A stretch of DNA of 64,000 nucleotides, from positions 62,001-126,000 of the forward strand of contig JACEVL010000808.1 of NCBI GenBank assembly GCA_020284085.1, in the 5' to 3' direction. A model generated the notes under the pieces. It saw only the letters and a program-made list of their open reading frames with translations. It was not told where the DNA came from and searched no databases. Shown here piece after piece: positions 1 through 20,263 of this stretch. A program made the translations under genes and the position numbers. The stretch is from Aporrectodea caliginosa (Eukaryota; Annelida; Clitellata; Crassiclitellata; Lumbricidae). The number at the start of each line of letters is the position of its first letter. Positions within the stretch are counted from its first letter, which is position 1.

Positions 1-60
1 TGGGGGAATAGGTATATACAACCCAAATTAATTGATTTAATTAATATATAACTTCTTTAA

Positions 61-620
61 TGTCACTGTCTAATGCACAAGGCATCAACCAGTAGGACAC
101 TTTTAAACCAAGCCGCAATCAGGTAAACTTCTAGAAGATCCATTCGCTGAGAAAGAGAGAGTCTATGGTGGATGAACCATCTGAAACATATGTTTTAAGT
201 TGAGCACATAATGACAGAGGTGACTGAGCAGAACGAGCACAAACAACAAGGGGTGAATTCTAAACTTTAGGTTCAGCAGCCGAAAAAGCTAGTTCATCCA
301 GCGCAGTTCTTATTTAGGTATGACCAAAGATGGCATTCAGATTACCTGGCTGAATAGTAACAAGACTGAAGAATCGGGAATGATTTTTTTCACACTGTTG
401 TTGGCTAGAGGTAAATATTTTGTATACCATAAGAACCAATTTGAAACAGATCCTCTGCTGAACAGAAGACAGTGCAATAGTTATAGTACAGAGGTAATAT
501 ACTTGTATCTTAATGTATTTTTTATGACTTTAGCCCAAAAGTTCTAAGCCCTCAGGACTCAGGAGCTTATGTTGATTAGACTTTGTGAGAAGTAAGAGAA
601 GTAAGAAGTTACTCCTCCTC
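61..620 (-). mobile_element. LINE-derived fragment, 3' part
   Basis: It shares long imperfect stretches with 52180-52640 in the same orientation (for example GACCAAAGAT followed by GCATTCAGAT). On the - strand both carry broken reading frames resembling the end of a non-LTR reverse transcriptase. No intact domain remains. Confidence 0.4.
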
Positions 621-889
621 AAAGGCTGTGGACAACAGCTGCACACGGTGCACAGATGAATTACAATTGAAACTGTCAAACGATATGTAAATGAGTTGCA
701 TGAAAATGAAATTCTAGTGAAAGATTGCCAAGTGATGTTCATAGAATTGTGGTCTACACTGTGAGCAAAATGTGGCCAAGCATTGAATGCTGAGAGACCA
801 GCGTCCAAAAATGACCAGACAGTGTGCACAAAAGTGTTGATTTATATGACTTGATTGAGTATAATAGGTGTCTACAGGTAAGATGTGAA

Positions 890-1250
890 CCAACTGAGAG
901 TGGGATCAGATCAGGAATTCAATCAGTGATTGAAATTCCGAGGAAAAGTCAGAGAGTGAAAGGGATTGAGAACTGTATATATTAAGACAAATGAGACATC
1001 AATATCCAAAATCCAGGCTAACTATGAGGCTTTCAGAAGACTGCTTTTGGAATAGGTGAAGTAAAGAGATCAAGTTTCAGGTATAATATCGGAAGAAAGG
1101 CAACACCTCCACCAAGTCTATCCAGATGAGAGAAGGATGGGGAAATTGGGTCAGAAATGAATAGTGTGTCAGAGGTTTTGAGTCAAGTTTCATTTATAGC
1201 AAGAATATCCTCAGGGTGATCAAGTAGGTAAGTTTAAAGGCAGCTTGTAA
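890..1250 (-). mobile_element. Decayed LINE apurinic-type endonuclease fragment
   Basis: On the - strand a broken frame reads DHPEDILAINETWL and later SFSHLDRLGGGVAF. These resemble the L-x-I-x-E-T-W-L block and the GGG-V block of the jockey/CR1-type endonuclease. Stops and frameshifts are present, so it is dead. It probably belongs to the same LINE as 61-620, with the middle deleted. Confidence 0.5.
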
Positions 1251-2686
1251 TGGATTGAATTAATATTTAGGTGGCTGAAATTGATAACTTCAAGATGACA
1301 AATAGTGGGATTCAGCTCAGTGGCACTGAAAAGGAGTGGTAGAAGGGTGACCTCACTTGTAGTGCATGATTAACTGTAGTACGGATTGCTATAACATACT
1401 AGACATTTAGACCCGGCTTCACATGGGTTATCTCTACCTTTATCATGAATTCCCGTTTTATTTGTTTAGTTAGCCCTGCCTTCGGATGACGTGCTTTGGC
1501 TGGTACTCACCATCTACGCCAGATTTGCGTCCATTGTGTAAAACTTTCTTGTGCCCCCTTAGCAAATAGACGCACTGCACGCACTTTTTGATTTCCAATT
1601 GGATATTATGTAAACTTCAAATGTCCATATGTCAGCATTTAAACGACATTTTGAGCTGAAAATAGTTGCTTTGATCTAGAAATTCTCAGGAGAATGTTCG
1701 ATAAAAAGTTCATGTCGCTACGGTGCTGCATTTGCGAGTTTTTAGTGAGACAGATATACAGACTTTCAGACTTATACTATAGATTAATACCTGTAGTCTC
1801 CTCACCTTGTATCCAGTGGTAAGGATTGAAAGTATTCATACCTAATTTTTGCCAATCGGTCTGCCATAAATATGATTTCAATCGAATAAAAATTGTTATG
1901 CCTGTAGATCTAGCAACTGCAAGACTCTGCATCTCTTTCTTTCCAAGCCCAAATAATTTATAATGAGAGAAATTGTCGAAATGCATAACATTACCTCCTG
2001 TGGCAGGACATGTGGGCTTTAAGTGGAATATTAATATTACATAGTTGAGTTTATTCCACTGTTGGCAGGAACTTTCAACAGAATAATAATTATTTTACAT
2101 TATTATATGTGACAGTGCATAGACTGCATCAAAAGTGGTAGTTTGTAAGAAAAATGTTAGGCTTGCCTAAGCTTTTTTGAGTTCTTGCAAAATTCCTGTT
2201 TATTATTACATTGTAGCATACATGTAATTTAAATTTTCTTAAAAAATTTGCTTAGAACTAGAAGTACTGTTCGATTTAGATGACAGAACTTAGGAGCTGA
2301 ATCTTGCTCTATTTCCATCCAAAGCAGACCACTTATGTAATTATATGCCTATCACTGTAATCAAGGAATTGACCAACAGACAAATTGTGGTTCATCCATC
2401 CGTCAGTCCATCATTAACCCTGCCAAATCATCTGTCTGAGAAATGGGTTGATGAAAAACTGCAACAGTGAAGCTCTTTTGTTATACTGTATAGTAGTTGA
2501 CCACCGTACTTCCTGTACGTAGGCACCATTATGGTAATTATGATATCTATTGTCTCATGCACCATTGCGCTGTGACAGTAGCAAGTTTCTTACCATCAAT
2601 TATGAATATTTATACTATTTCATGACTCAGGTGGTGACGTTCTGTCAAAGACTGATGATGTCAAACAATAATAGACGTATACCAAG

Positions 2687-3068
2687 TAGGGTTGTTAATA
2701 TCGGTTTTTTTAACAAACCGATTATCGGTTTTAGAAATCCGATTTTAAACCGATTATCGTTTTTTTATTGGCCATCATAGAAAAATTATATTATCATATA
2801 ATGCAAGTTACTGAAAACCGATAATCGCTATGTACCGTAACGTACATACACGTACGGGTTCTACTATTACCTCGTTGGCTGTGGAAAACTGCTTTATATA
2901 CGAGGCAATAATACGTCCCTTTGGGGTTCTACTATTACCTCGTTGGCTGTGGAAGACTTCGTTTTATATATGTGAGGCAGAATTCGATAATCGTTTTGTC
3001 AATAATGAAAACCGATTATTGTTTTTGAAACCGATAATCGGATTTCCGATTATCGTTTAACATCCCTA
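2687..3068. mobile_element. hAT-type MITE with 8-bp target duplication
   Basis: Flanked by the direct repeat ATACCAAG (2679-2686 and 3069-3076). The ends are TAGGGTTGTTAA and its inverted partner TTAACATCCCTA. The sub-terminal parts are rich in ACCGATTATCGG-like words, and a 30-base unit around GGTTCTACTATTACCTCG occurs twice inside. There is no transposase, so it is non-autonomous. Confidence 0.85.
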
Positions 3069-3076
3069 ATACCAAG

Positions 3077-5771
3077 TGCGGAGCCAAAATCTGTTCACAA
3101 CCTGTAGCTGTTGTGTATCATTCAAAATTTATTAATGTCAGAAGAACTTTGCACTGAGCTTGAAAACCGTTTTTGCAATAACCTATATTTTCATCTGACC
3201 AGTTTCATCTTAAGATGAATTGACATCAGACTGGACCAGGCTTTAATTTATATATTAAGTGATATTTTTTCCTTTCCATTTTCATCTTAGGTTTTGTGCT
3301 GTATATTGAACCATCTGTAGCAAGGCTGGTGAAAGTAAGTCATTAACACAGACACAGTAATCATTGAGAAGAATTGGTGAAAGAATGGGGTGGGTATGTT
3401 GGTTGACCAAGATATAGTTGGACTCATTCCTCAAATTGTAGTGTATGTGTAATATTTTTTTATTTGTGTTTAAATCTAGTATTCCAAATCTGTTTTTATG
3501 AAGAGCAATACAATTTTTGAAGCCTTTTGCTGAGTCTGCTTGAAGAACCATGGCCAACAACAGACCAGAACAATATCCAAGTTATCTTGCCAATATGATT
3601 CCTTGACAAAGTTGCTTTTACAGACTTTGGCTTACAAGTGTTTCACCTTAAAATAAATAACTCTAGAAGATGGTTAAGTTTTCCAGAATATGTGAAGGAA
3701 TAGTATGCTTCAGAAGTGCTTTTAGTTCACTTGTTTACTTACATACTATAATGCTGAAAAAGGGTAAATGGATGTGTTAAAAGTGTGTTCGTTACTGATA
3801 TGTGATACATGTGGTGAAAGAAGTCGTATATCCTTTATGAAATAAACCCTTAGGCTGTTACTTTGATTGACTATGGCACAGAGATAATTGGAAAGGTCCA
3901 ACTGTTGCCGGTTTTTCCTGTTTTTTTTAATCTCAGAAATAGTTTGCTGTGTTTGACAGTAACTTACTGGTGTGTCATACACCTGGTTGGGCTTGTCTAT
4001 GTTGGCAATTGTGTTATATGTTTTTGGCTCTGACATATCCCATGGTCCTTGAAAAACAACAGTTTGTAGAATAGTTATTGAAGTATTTCTACACAACTTA
4101 GGCCCTTTGTTAGGTTCAAAAAGTTGCTCTCTAAATAACAGTCCCAGAATTTATGTGGATTCTTCCTTATTTCAAATGAACATTTCATGTGTTTTCCCCA
4201 TTTCAGGACAAATAAATGGATAGATTACAGATCTAGGCTATACATTTTGCTTCTTGCTGAAGTAAGACCGTATTTGGATTAGAGTAAAGTAAGCGTTTTG
4301 ATGCTTTTTAAAGGGTCCTTGGTAACCTTGGATCATTTAATTTTCTTAGGCCTAGCACTAGGAGAGGATATAATCCTGTAGTCATTGACAAAGTGTGATG
4401 ATAGTCATGCTAATAATTGAGAAATGTTAAAAGATGGTATCATTGTTGTTCTGTGTCAGTTTGTTTTGTGTTAAATGAAATTACTAAGTGGAGTTGTATA
4501 TTCTGGTTGACAACCATTGTTGCTGCACCTCAAGTTTCTGTTGCAGAGAAGGACCACATTCAGTTTGAATATTTATTATTACTGCAGTTAATAATAAATT
4601 TTTTATGAAGTGTTGCTGTGGTTGTGAGAAAATATGCCTAATTAATTAGCTAAATCACTCAAATAATTTTTAAATGGTCGATTTACCAATGTTAAATCAA
4701 TTTTTAAACACATGCGCCTCAGGTGTCATTGGAAGTTAATTTTCAAGCAATTCAGTTTTGATCTTTCTAAATTTATGTTGTTGGATGTGTGTATTTGTTC
4801 TTAACTTCATTATTCTAGAAAATTATGGAAGTGAAAGGATTTGTGAATTCATTGCACTTACCCTAAAGTTTCTGCTGATTCAAAGCTCCAAAATAATGTA
4901 GGTTGCTTCATCATCATCATGTGCAGCATTATCAGCAGTATCACTATAATTATTGTCACAGTGTGTTGTGTAAATGGTTGTAACTGAAGTGACTAACACT
5001 ATGGCATGATATTTAAGCTGTTTGGACATATGACTGTCATAGTGGACTATTTACTAAATTGGTTTTGTTGTGTAATGTGTTATTTAACTTGGCAGAAAGG
5101 GGTGAATTGAGACTAGAATGGCCATTGACAATTGTATAGCTGAATAGTTGACTGCCATTTTTTTCAAACTACAAGTCACATCTTTTAATAAGGTGCAATG
5201 ATGCAATTTATGGCAAGTTTTTCTTTTAAATCAACACATTTGACAAACTGTCAATGAATTTAATTGGATCAGACCACTAATTTGGCATCATCACCTATAT
5301 AATTCTTAGATACCAGGACACTGTTACATGGTAAAAGTCTGCTGAAATAAAAAATTTTGCACTTCTTACATGAAAGACTTGTGGCATTATAAATCTCACC
5401 CAAGTAGAGAAAGATAATAATATTTGTAGTGCCTTAATTAAAGCAAGTGTGTTAATATATTGCTTAGTTTGTATGGATTTGTTTTCCCAGTTTAAATAGT
5501 ATAGTGCTTCATATAAATAATTTGATAATATCCATTAAAGTCATCCAGTAGGACAACTTTAAATGAATATTGCCAAATTATTTTATTAGGAGTTCTGAGA
5601 CAGCTGCATACAGCTGCTGAATGTTAATATTTACTAATGTTGTCCAGTGGGACGCCTGTAATGAATATTAACAGATCTGTCTGACTGCAAAGCCAATACT
5701 GCAGGTTGCTTTTTTCCCAGTGATGATTGCTGCAGGCAGGCAGGCTATTGTGGAGAGGGTGAACTAACAAA
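3077..5771. other. PTEN intron, no gene seen
   Basis: AT-rich sequence with short broken ORFs on both strands and no recognisable exon or repeat. I looked here for the PTEN exon coding FLDSKHK-like residues and did not find it. Confidence 0.6.
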
Positions 5772-6260
5772 ATGACTGGTTCCTCTGCATCTGATAAATG
5801 TCTCTATCCTTATTCTATACTTCCTGATTTAAACTATTTTCACACAGCTACACTTGCAGAAGTTTGTACATTTGTACAAAAAGTGCTGGACACAATTGCT
5901 ACATCTCTTCTGAAAAAGTGTTTTGATGTTATAGGTCCAACTGTGACTTCAATTAGTAACTACTCATTGGATAAAAGATCCTTTCCATCTCTTTTGCTTA
6001 TGCTATAATTCATCGTCTACTAATAAAACCTTCCACTGACCCTCTCTAATAATTACAGGCCCATCTCAACGTTATATCTATTCAACCAGGTCATCTGCTT
6101 TTTCATGTTCAACCATGATATGAGTTGGTGCTTTGGATAAGACTATAAAATATCAAGCCATCCATGCCAACTCTGTCTGCCATCCTATAAAGGTCTGCAA
6201 ATGTGTTGTGAAGTTACAACGGATGTCCTGCTGTTGGATTGGGCTAGTCTTATTTGCCAA
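5772..6260 (+). mobile_element. Decayed jockey/CR1-like LINE reverse transcriptase, start of domain
   Basis: Broken frames read ATLAEVCTFV, then SLLKKCFDVIGPTVTSISN, then after a frameshift ITGPISTLSLFNQV. These are the PLPTWLLKxC, I-N-x-S-L and NYRPIS landmarks that precede the catalytic part of this reverse transcriptase. It lies in a PTEN intron, sense strand, about 170 bases before an exon. Confidence 0.6.
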
Positions 6261-6401
6261 AAGGCCCTCGATCCCAGTGTCAGTCATACGGAATTTGAAT
6301 AGAGGCAAGTTAATCAGTGTATTTATAATAATAGTAGAGTTGTATTATTTTCATTAACAGTATTTAAACTCTACAAATTTATAAAAGTTTGACAATAATA
6401 A

Positions 6402-13299
<6,898 letters not shown>

Positions 13300-14720
13300 T
13301 GTCATATTGGTTGATGCCTCCGTTCAACATGACATCATTCTGCTTTTCAACCCTGTCATTGTTACAAGTTGAATTCATAGAGGCTAGAGAATTGCACTGT
13401 GCCATATAATTTGCCACATGTTGTGTGGCATTTATTACCTACAGTGAATTTGATGGTGTTTATGGAGATCGGTTGTTTTGCAGAGCTGTAGTTGTTATTT
13501 CAAATGAATTTGAAGGTGTTTGGAGTGATCTGCTGCAGGGACTGAGTTCAATCTGAGGGCATCGGAAGACAGTGCTTAAATTGTGTCTTCTGTCATTTTG
13601 AGGAAGTTCTGTTTTATTTGAAGTCATCACTTGGTGATGCATGTGATATTGATACCTGGCCAAAGTAACTTTTGCTGTAATATTTAACAACTGCCAAGTA
13701 ATTGAGTAAATGATTTGTCTTTTTGAAGTTTAAACTGCAAGTTAATTTGAATAAGTTACATAATAGCAGTTGTTAATAATCTTTACTCAATTATTAATTT
13801 AAATGAAAGGTGTCATAAAAGTATGTACAACTGGAGTTTGAAGCATTTATCTGTTTGAGGTTTTAATTGTTATTTAACTTGGATAAGTAAGAGCTGTGAC
13901 AGTTATTAGCAATTGATTACTATTATTTAAATACAGTTAATAAAAACAGTGTCATTGGTAATTAGAATTTTGTTGATTGAAGCATAAAATGCTTGAATAT
14001 GATCATGCAGATACTAATGTATTTAAAATGTGTTTTGCCTTGGTATTTGTGAATGAAACTGATGACTGACTTGATCGTCTTCTATAGCCACTTTCCTTCT
14101 CCCATTGTTTTTTCTTAACAGCAAGCATGTACTAAACTGCATGGAAAAGTAATCCCTGTCGTCATTAAAGGGGGCTGAGCGTGTTGCGCATTACGTTCTC
14201 TGTCTCGAGTGACTGTTCTATTCTTTTGTGTACGGTTGTTCCTCAGTTGGGGTGAGACAGTATGTATCGCTTGATATGTCCTTGTCTTAACAGTCGTTTG
14301 CTTTACTTCGTCAACAATTATATTACACTATTGTGTAATATAATTGTTGTGTGACTACTTTTAAACAGACCTTAGTATCTGTGTTTTATTATAAATTTTG
14401 GATGAAGCACAGATACAGTCAAACCCTTGTTGACCTAGAGGTTTGCTTCACTGTGCTTCTTCAGAAGGTTTAATTGAGGTAGCATCTTTCCTTTTGTTTG
14501 GATAACAAGCTGCAATCTGTTTAACCCTTTAATGGTGAGAGTGTTGTCATCTCTGCAGGGTTAGAAATTACCTGCCTAGTTATCAGTGGCATTTTAACTG
14601 AGTTTCTTGCATCTGAGGTGAAGATCCTGGCCTATTTTGTCAAAGTTATGAGTGACAGAGGATCTAAGACCTGTATAATAGTACATTATCATGATAAATA
14701 AGGCATCAATCAAATAAAGA
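13300..14720 (+). other. PTEN: PTEN 3' UTR candidate
   Basis: AT-rich, non-coding DNA directly after the PTEN stop. AATAAA occurs at 13939-13944 and at 14713-14718; either could serve as the polyadenylation signal. I see no conserved element I can name, and the true 3' end cannot be fixed from sequence alone. Confidence 0.4.
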
Positions 14721-14981
14721 AGTATAGTCCAGAACGTGAGCAACAAGTTTGTTATTACCGAATGGCATTAAAGTGTATATGTGTCTGTCATGTTTTATGC
14801 TAGGACATTGCTAATTGCTGCTGCTGCCTGGATCGTAACTTATTTATACTTATCACTTTCGTAGAGGTCAGAGTAGTTTGATCTTGTTGCTTGGTGTATA
14901 TCAAGTGCTTTTGAAGGATTTGGAAACCATGGAATATTTGTGATTGGTTGTGGAAAGTTTGTCGATGGCATTGGTCTAGAT

Positions 14982-15298
14982 CAGCGGTTCCCAAACTGGG
15001 GTGCATGCACCCGTAAGGGGTGCAACATGTCATTTCAGGAGGTGCTGCAAAGAGGGAAAATATGAATTACACGAATGCATTATAAATTGTTGAGCTGTCA
15101 TAGGATAAGTATGTGTAAGACCATAAGATTAGAAGTTTATTTAAGCCTGTAAGGCTAGCCTTAGGCTTGTAAATACAAGTTTCAGAAGTAACAATTTCGT
15201 GCATGCGTCTTCAAATGTGATAATACTTCTGCAGGGGGTGCGAACATTGTTCCAACATTTCCCAGGGGCGCGGGCTTAAAAAAGATTGGGAACCACTG
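14982..15298. mobile_element. hAT MITE (Charlie-like ends)
   Basis: Direct repeat GTCTAGAT at 14974-14981 and 15299-15306. The ends are CAGCGGTTCCCAAACTGG and inverted GATTGGGAACCACTG. It has no coding capacity. A truncated relative lies at 62298-62440. Confidence 0.88.
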
Positions 15299-15306
15299 GT
15301 CTAGAT

Positions 15307-18250
15307 TGCTCTGTTTTTCGGATTGGTTGTCAGTTTTCATCTTTTAGAGATGCAAACACTAGTTATCCTGAAAGTGTGCAGCTCTAGTGGACTTTGTGAA
15401 CATTTTATATTTCTTAATGCAGAAAATATCCAGCTGGATCTGGAACTTTCCACAGACTCTTTGCATAAAGGATTGATTTACGATTTTAACTCTTGGATCT
15501 GTGTTATGATGTTCTTTGAGTAGAAGCGAATCTGCAACCAATCAGTAAACGTTGTTTTTGATGAAGAATAAATGTTGATTATTTCAATCAGCTAAGGGGC
15601 ACTGAAATGGGTCTGTGCTGGAAACGGTTTTTTCACTGCATTTACTGGTAAATACTGGTCCTGAGTTTCCCGATTTTGGAAGCAGTTTTATCTGTGGCTG
15701 TTCATTCTTACGTTACTTTGTTTTCTTACATTTCTTGATTTTCAGTTAAATGTTGGTCTGTATTAACTAATTTTAGTTTGTTTAATTGGTGATAATTCTT
15801 TAGTTGGAAATCTTGTTTCATTTGTTTTCCCCTTCAAAATGCAGACATTAGCATCTTTTGTTTTCTGTTGTGAGTCTATCAGAGAAATCTGTTGGCTGTA
15901 TATGTTATCCTCCTGATGTTGCAGAAAATCTTATCTGGAAATCGATCTGTTGCTGTGACTTGCTCAGCATGTTAATCACTGATAATTGTTAATATCGGAA
16001 ATATATAAAATTTACTGTACGATATTTGAACATTTGATTAAAAAATTCTGAAATTTATTTAATATTGATAATTTTATTGCAGTGATTCTTGTTCATGAAT
16101 CTTGTATAATTTGTATGTGATGAGGTTAAGGGGCATTTGTTTTGTGTTAGTTTAATTTAGAGGTGGGCATTTAAGTAGTTAGCGTTAAAAAACTTTTTTT
16201 TCACTTGAGAAATTTTCAGCTGCAATTAATGTCTGCAGTGTGTTTGTTTGGACACTCTAATAATTCTAAGCATGGAACCTAGTTGCTAATGATCTAAAAT
16301 TTTACTGTTTTGTAAATAAATTTGTTTGGAAATTGAACAGGTCCATCAAATGTGTAAAAGAACAATTTTGTGTCTATGCAGTGCCAGGAGAGTTTTATAT
16401 TTGTTTTTTTCTTGAGCAGTTGAATTTGTTCTGCACTGATTCTCTGGTTTGCACATTTTGGTTATGTATTTAGCTAATGGTTGAAGTAGCACCATGTGAT
16501 TTATAGGACATTTGTTAGTAATACTTATGTGAAACTCTGTGAGAGGACTGGATTATGCCAGAAAAATTTCTTCCATTATAAATATTATCTGTAAATTTGT
16601 CTGCTTTGTCCATTAATTCCTCTGGGTCAGCAGCAGCAGCAGCCTACTGATGATAAAATGACTTTGAATGCCTGTGGTCACAGCACCAATCAAATTCACT
16701 GGCCATGCACTCAACAACTGCTGTTCAGGTTTTCCAGAAAATGAGAATTAACTATTGTTAGCAACTCTACTTTTAATCATTACTGGCAAGTTTTTACTGT
16801 TGAAAGTTATACTTATATTACAAACTAAGTTTAATGATTCCCGTTATGATAAATACCCTTAACATTTATAGCTTTTGTTCTTTATGACTAAATAGTTTCA
16901 AGTGAATAATCTGAGAATTAAAATGTTGATCCTACAATTAACTTAGACTGACAGCAATGCCCACTTCGAATTGATTTGTGCAATTTTTTCAGTTAAATGA
17001 GTTTTTGATTGAAATGAGAAAATGCATTTCAGCGTAGGATGAGCTTCACTAAATGACAGTTTACTGCTATGTCTTTGAAACCTATTTTGACACACCAACG
17101 AATGAATCAGTGTGCAAAACGTTTATTCTCACACCATAAGTTTAATGTAACAGTGGTTTCTAGGTTTTATTTGATAATATTAAAGTGACTTAATCAAGTT
17201 CTGCAGCTATCATAAACCATTTTGAAGAAACTTGGTTAGTCTGCATAATTATGTGTAATATGTTTCTGATGATGCAGCAAGCTGTAAATAGTTCTAGGTT
17301 ACCACAAGTAATTAGCAGGTTGCAGAGTTCTGGGTGATTATGTAAGCCTAACAGTGTTGATGTAATAAACATGTTTGTAGATAATACTGTATGATCACTT
17401 GATGTATGTCTCTACGTGATCACTTGGTGTATGTCACTGAGTGATCACTTGGTGCGGTTAAGTTGCTGTGAAGCTAAGAAATGCAAGTCTGGCAAATACT
17501 TAAAGGGTTTATGTAATAAAGAAATTTCAGTGGCCTTCCAGCAAACTGAGAGGTTCTAAAACGTGTCCTGTTGTTAGATTGCTTTTATTGAATTTGCACT
17601 TCGGCCAAAATCTCCGTGTACTTTGGGACCACACTTCTGAGACATTCCTTATTGTGTGGGTTCTTTTATATGGCTACTTATGGTAACTTGGCAATAGAAG
17701 TTTACTAATAAGAATTCACACTGGCGGGATCAGTTTAAATCCTCCGCTGGCCTCTTACAATTTTAGAGCATATTATTTTTAAAAATTCTATTGACAAATT
17801 GACTTTTATGCATAAGTGACCAGGAGTTGCAAGGGTTTAAAAAGAAAGACCAGTGTTTGACTTTCTGAGCAGATTATTAGAGGGTCAGATGTGTGTAAAC
17901 TACCAAAGGTCGCCAATGGGGGATTTAAACTGAATGCGCCATTGTGAATTTTTTATTAAGGTTGAGCTGTGTGACTTCTGACCTAGTCATTTTCAAATCT
18001 AAATCCTGAAACTTCTCTATTGCTGTTATTATAATACACAAGGCATCAATCAATGGGCACTTCTAAACAAACTTGTTTTTTAACATTACAAGCAGACAGA
18101 ACCATATACAGTCAAGATCCGTAAGACTGCTGAGTTCAGAGACGACGTATGGGGTAAACAACTTGAAGCAGATGAAACTACAGTGCTTACCTAAATGACA
18201 TCACAGAACCAGCAGAGTGAACAGAAGCATACAGTGAATTCAAAAGCCAT
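15307..18250. other. Intergenic, no gene seen
   Basis: AT-rich DNA without credible exons on either strand. A 30-base unit around GTGATCACTTGGTGTATGTC occurs three times at 17390-17455. The stretch could include a longer PTEN 3' UTR, but nothing in the sequence shows it. Confidence 0.5.
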
Positions 18251-18254
18251 TGGC

Positions 18255-18395
18255 TGGCGACAGAGTTACTAGCCTTGAGTTACTAGCCCTCTCTCCTTCC
18301 CAGTTTTGTAGACGTCTTAAGACTTTCTTGTTCCCTGATGCAGGTCGAGAGCGCTGCTGATTTTTGAGCAGCGCTATATAAATGTTCAATTACAA
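18255..18395 (+). mobile_element. LINE 3' end
   Basis: A frame reads SQFCRRLKTFLFPDAG, the usual C-terminal end of this reverse transcriptase family, then the terminal motif GAGCAGCGCTATATAAATG. Its 3' end abuts the next LINE fragment. Confidence 0.65.
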
Positions 18396-19130
18396 TTATA
18401 ACGAGTGAGCACTTAGTCCTTCCCATGCAGGTCTGCATGTCCATCGGGCAATGCATCTTCTCCATTCGTCTCTGTTCATTGCCAGTCTTTCAGCCTCGTC
18501 CCACAACTTCTCTGAGCACTTCTCGCCGTTGATGGTATCCAGCCAGTTCTTCTGTTGTCTTCCCCTTTTTCTTTTCGTCTCTGGGATCCAGCTTATCACT
18601 TGGTTGGCTCTTGTATTGTTGTCCTTAAAACCTCATGTTCATCCATTTTATCATCTCTTTCTGATAATGTTCTCTACATCCTCTTCTCCCAACCCCTCTC
18701 TATGGTTTTTCAATATTACATCATGCCATGAAACATGCAGAATTCTCCTCAGCCACCTATGATGTACCACCTCCAGTGTTTTCTTATTTGCCACCGTCGT
18801 CAGCCGGATCTTGAATTCGTACAGCAGCAAACCGCAACACTGGCATCACAAAGACGAATCTTAGTCTTTATACTGCATCCGTTGCTTTCCATATCCTTTC
18901 GAGCCTCCCAAACACCGCATGTGCATTCCTGATGTGTATCTTTACCTCCTTATTACCATTGATTGCTGTCCGCTGTTGTCAAGCTACAAAGGTAACAGAT
19001 GTCACCCATGGCTCCAACCTCTTGTCATGGAGCACGATCACAATCCTGTCATCTTCATACCATCATAATCTTTGGTTTTTTCTGGGTTGATGGCAAGTCC
19101 CACATTTTCCGCCTCTTTTTGAGTTCTATG
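18396..19130 (-). mobile_element. RTE-like LINE, C-terminal remnant
   Basis: The - strand frame at 18396-18599 reads KRKRGRQQKNWLDTI, then WDEAERLAMNRDEWRRC. It matches the K-R-x-R-GRP-x-x-W-x-D-x-I...A-x-DR-x-x-WR block at the end of RTE/craniofacial-type LINE proteins. Upstream, - strand frames reading RWLRRILHVSW and KNHREGL support continuation to about 19130 with stops and shifts. Confidence 0.65.
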
Positions 19131-19206
19131 TATTGAAATTTTCATACCTGTCCCAAGTATTATTATTACTATTATTATTTTTTAATTTATTTTGCGCTGA
19201 GATACT

Positions 19207-20105
19207 TCATTCCCCCAGGGTCTTAGAAATGATTAAAGTGGTGTATTCTGGAACGGCTATCATCAGGGCCGGATTAAGACTTCCGGGGGCCCTAAGCCAA
19301 GGGCCATCCGGGGGCCCTAACCGGAAAGCCATGCAAAAATATTTTTCAGATTCAGAGAAAAACCATCCATTTGTCCTTTTTTTTTTTTTCCTTTTAAAAA
19401 TTTCTATTGACTTTTTTTGCTTTTTCGTCTTTTTTTCAGCTGAAAAAATTGTCAAATAGGACCTTTGTAGGCCTACCATCTGATTTTTATATTTCCTGAC
19501 AGTTGGGGGCTCTCAAAACGTATTTTTTTTATATTTCCTGACAGTTGGGGCCCTCAAAACGTATTTTTTTTATATTTCCTGACAGTTGGGGGCCCTCAAA
19601 ACGTATTTTTATATTTCCTGACAGTTGGGGGCCCTCAAAACGTTGTGGGGCCCTAAGCCATGGCTTATTTCACTTATAGGTTAATCCGGCTCTGGCTATC
19701 ATGTCAGTTAAGGGTTTACTGAAAGCAACGTCGTTGAAGAGTTGTATTGTAATGAAGATATGCTGGAAGAAGCTTGACTCTCTGGGTTCGCCGTTTGTGA
19801 AATGGCGGCCTAGGTCTGAGATAAAATCAAGGCCTTTGTTGTTGATCGGACCTAGCGTTTCCATAGCAATCGGAATGAAAACATGAGTGTCAAGGAGGGC
19901 GGTGTATTTCTGGATCTTTCTGTCCTCTGCCAAGCCAGCTGCTGCTCCGGCTCGGGTGGCTGATGCAGCAAGGTAGGACGGTGCCAGCGTGTCTACCACC
20001 GTAGCATCCCATACCAGGCCTCTGCCAGCTCTCCATGGAATAAGAGTGATGCCGTCCATCTTTTGCCGTCCGATCGAAGCAAACCCTTGGTCGCCGGGAA
20101 CCTTG
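19207..20105 (-). mobile_element. R2-like retrotransposon, endonuclease-domain fragment C
   Basis: The - strand frame reads GRQKMDGITLIPWRAG, GLVWDATVVDT, then METLGPINNKGLDF. This is the restriction-like endonuclease region (D...D-x-T core) at the C-terminus of R2-type elements. The frame is broken by the hAT element 19264-19694. With that insertion and one target copy removed, the frame runs on to a TGA at 19207-19209. It is separate from fragments A and B because it overlaps fragment A in the endonuclease motif. Confidence 0.7.
19264..19694. mobile_element. Non-autonomous hAT with internal 45-bp tandem repeat
   Basis: Direct repeat GCTATCAT at 19256-19263 and 19695-19702. The ends are CAGGGCCGGATTAA and inverted TTAATCCGGCTCTG. 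Inside, a unit of 35-45 bases around TTTCCTGACAGTTGGGGGCC occurs four times (19483-19645). It was inserted into the R2-like fragment close to the stop codon. Confidence 0.9.
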
Positions 20106-20208
20106 TTTAAAACGTGCAATATATAAAGTAACTTCCCTCCTCAGCGACCCTACCGACGTGACTGGTTGTCGCGGCTGCTTGTCCACTCCGTGTGGCAATA
20201 ATTGAAAA

Positions 20209-20263
20209 CGAAGTTCTTTATATGACGTCACAATAATATTGTGACGTCACACAAAGAACTTCG
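20209..20263. repeat. Palindrome carrying two full CRE sites
   Basis: The inverted arms CGAAGTTCTTT and AAAGAACTTCG flank two TGACGTCA sites (20223-20230 and 20242-20249) around an AT-rich centre. It can form a 55-base near-perfect hairpin. It lies in a 285-base spacer between two R2-like fragments whose origin I do not recognise. Confidence 0.8.

Noticed and set aside
18451..18932. Two + strand ORFs over 60 codons
   Set aside because: They are antisense shadows of the RTE-like LINE on the - strand.
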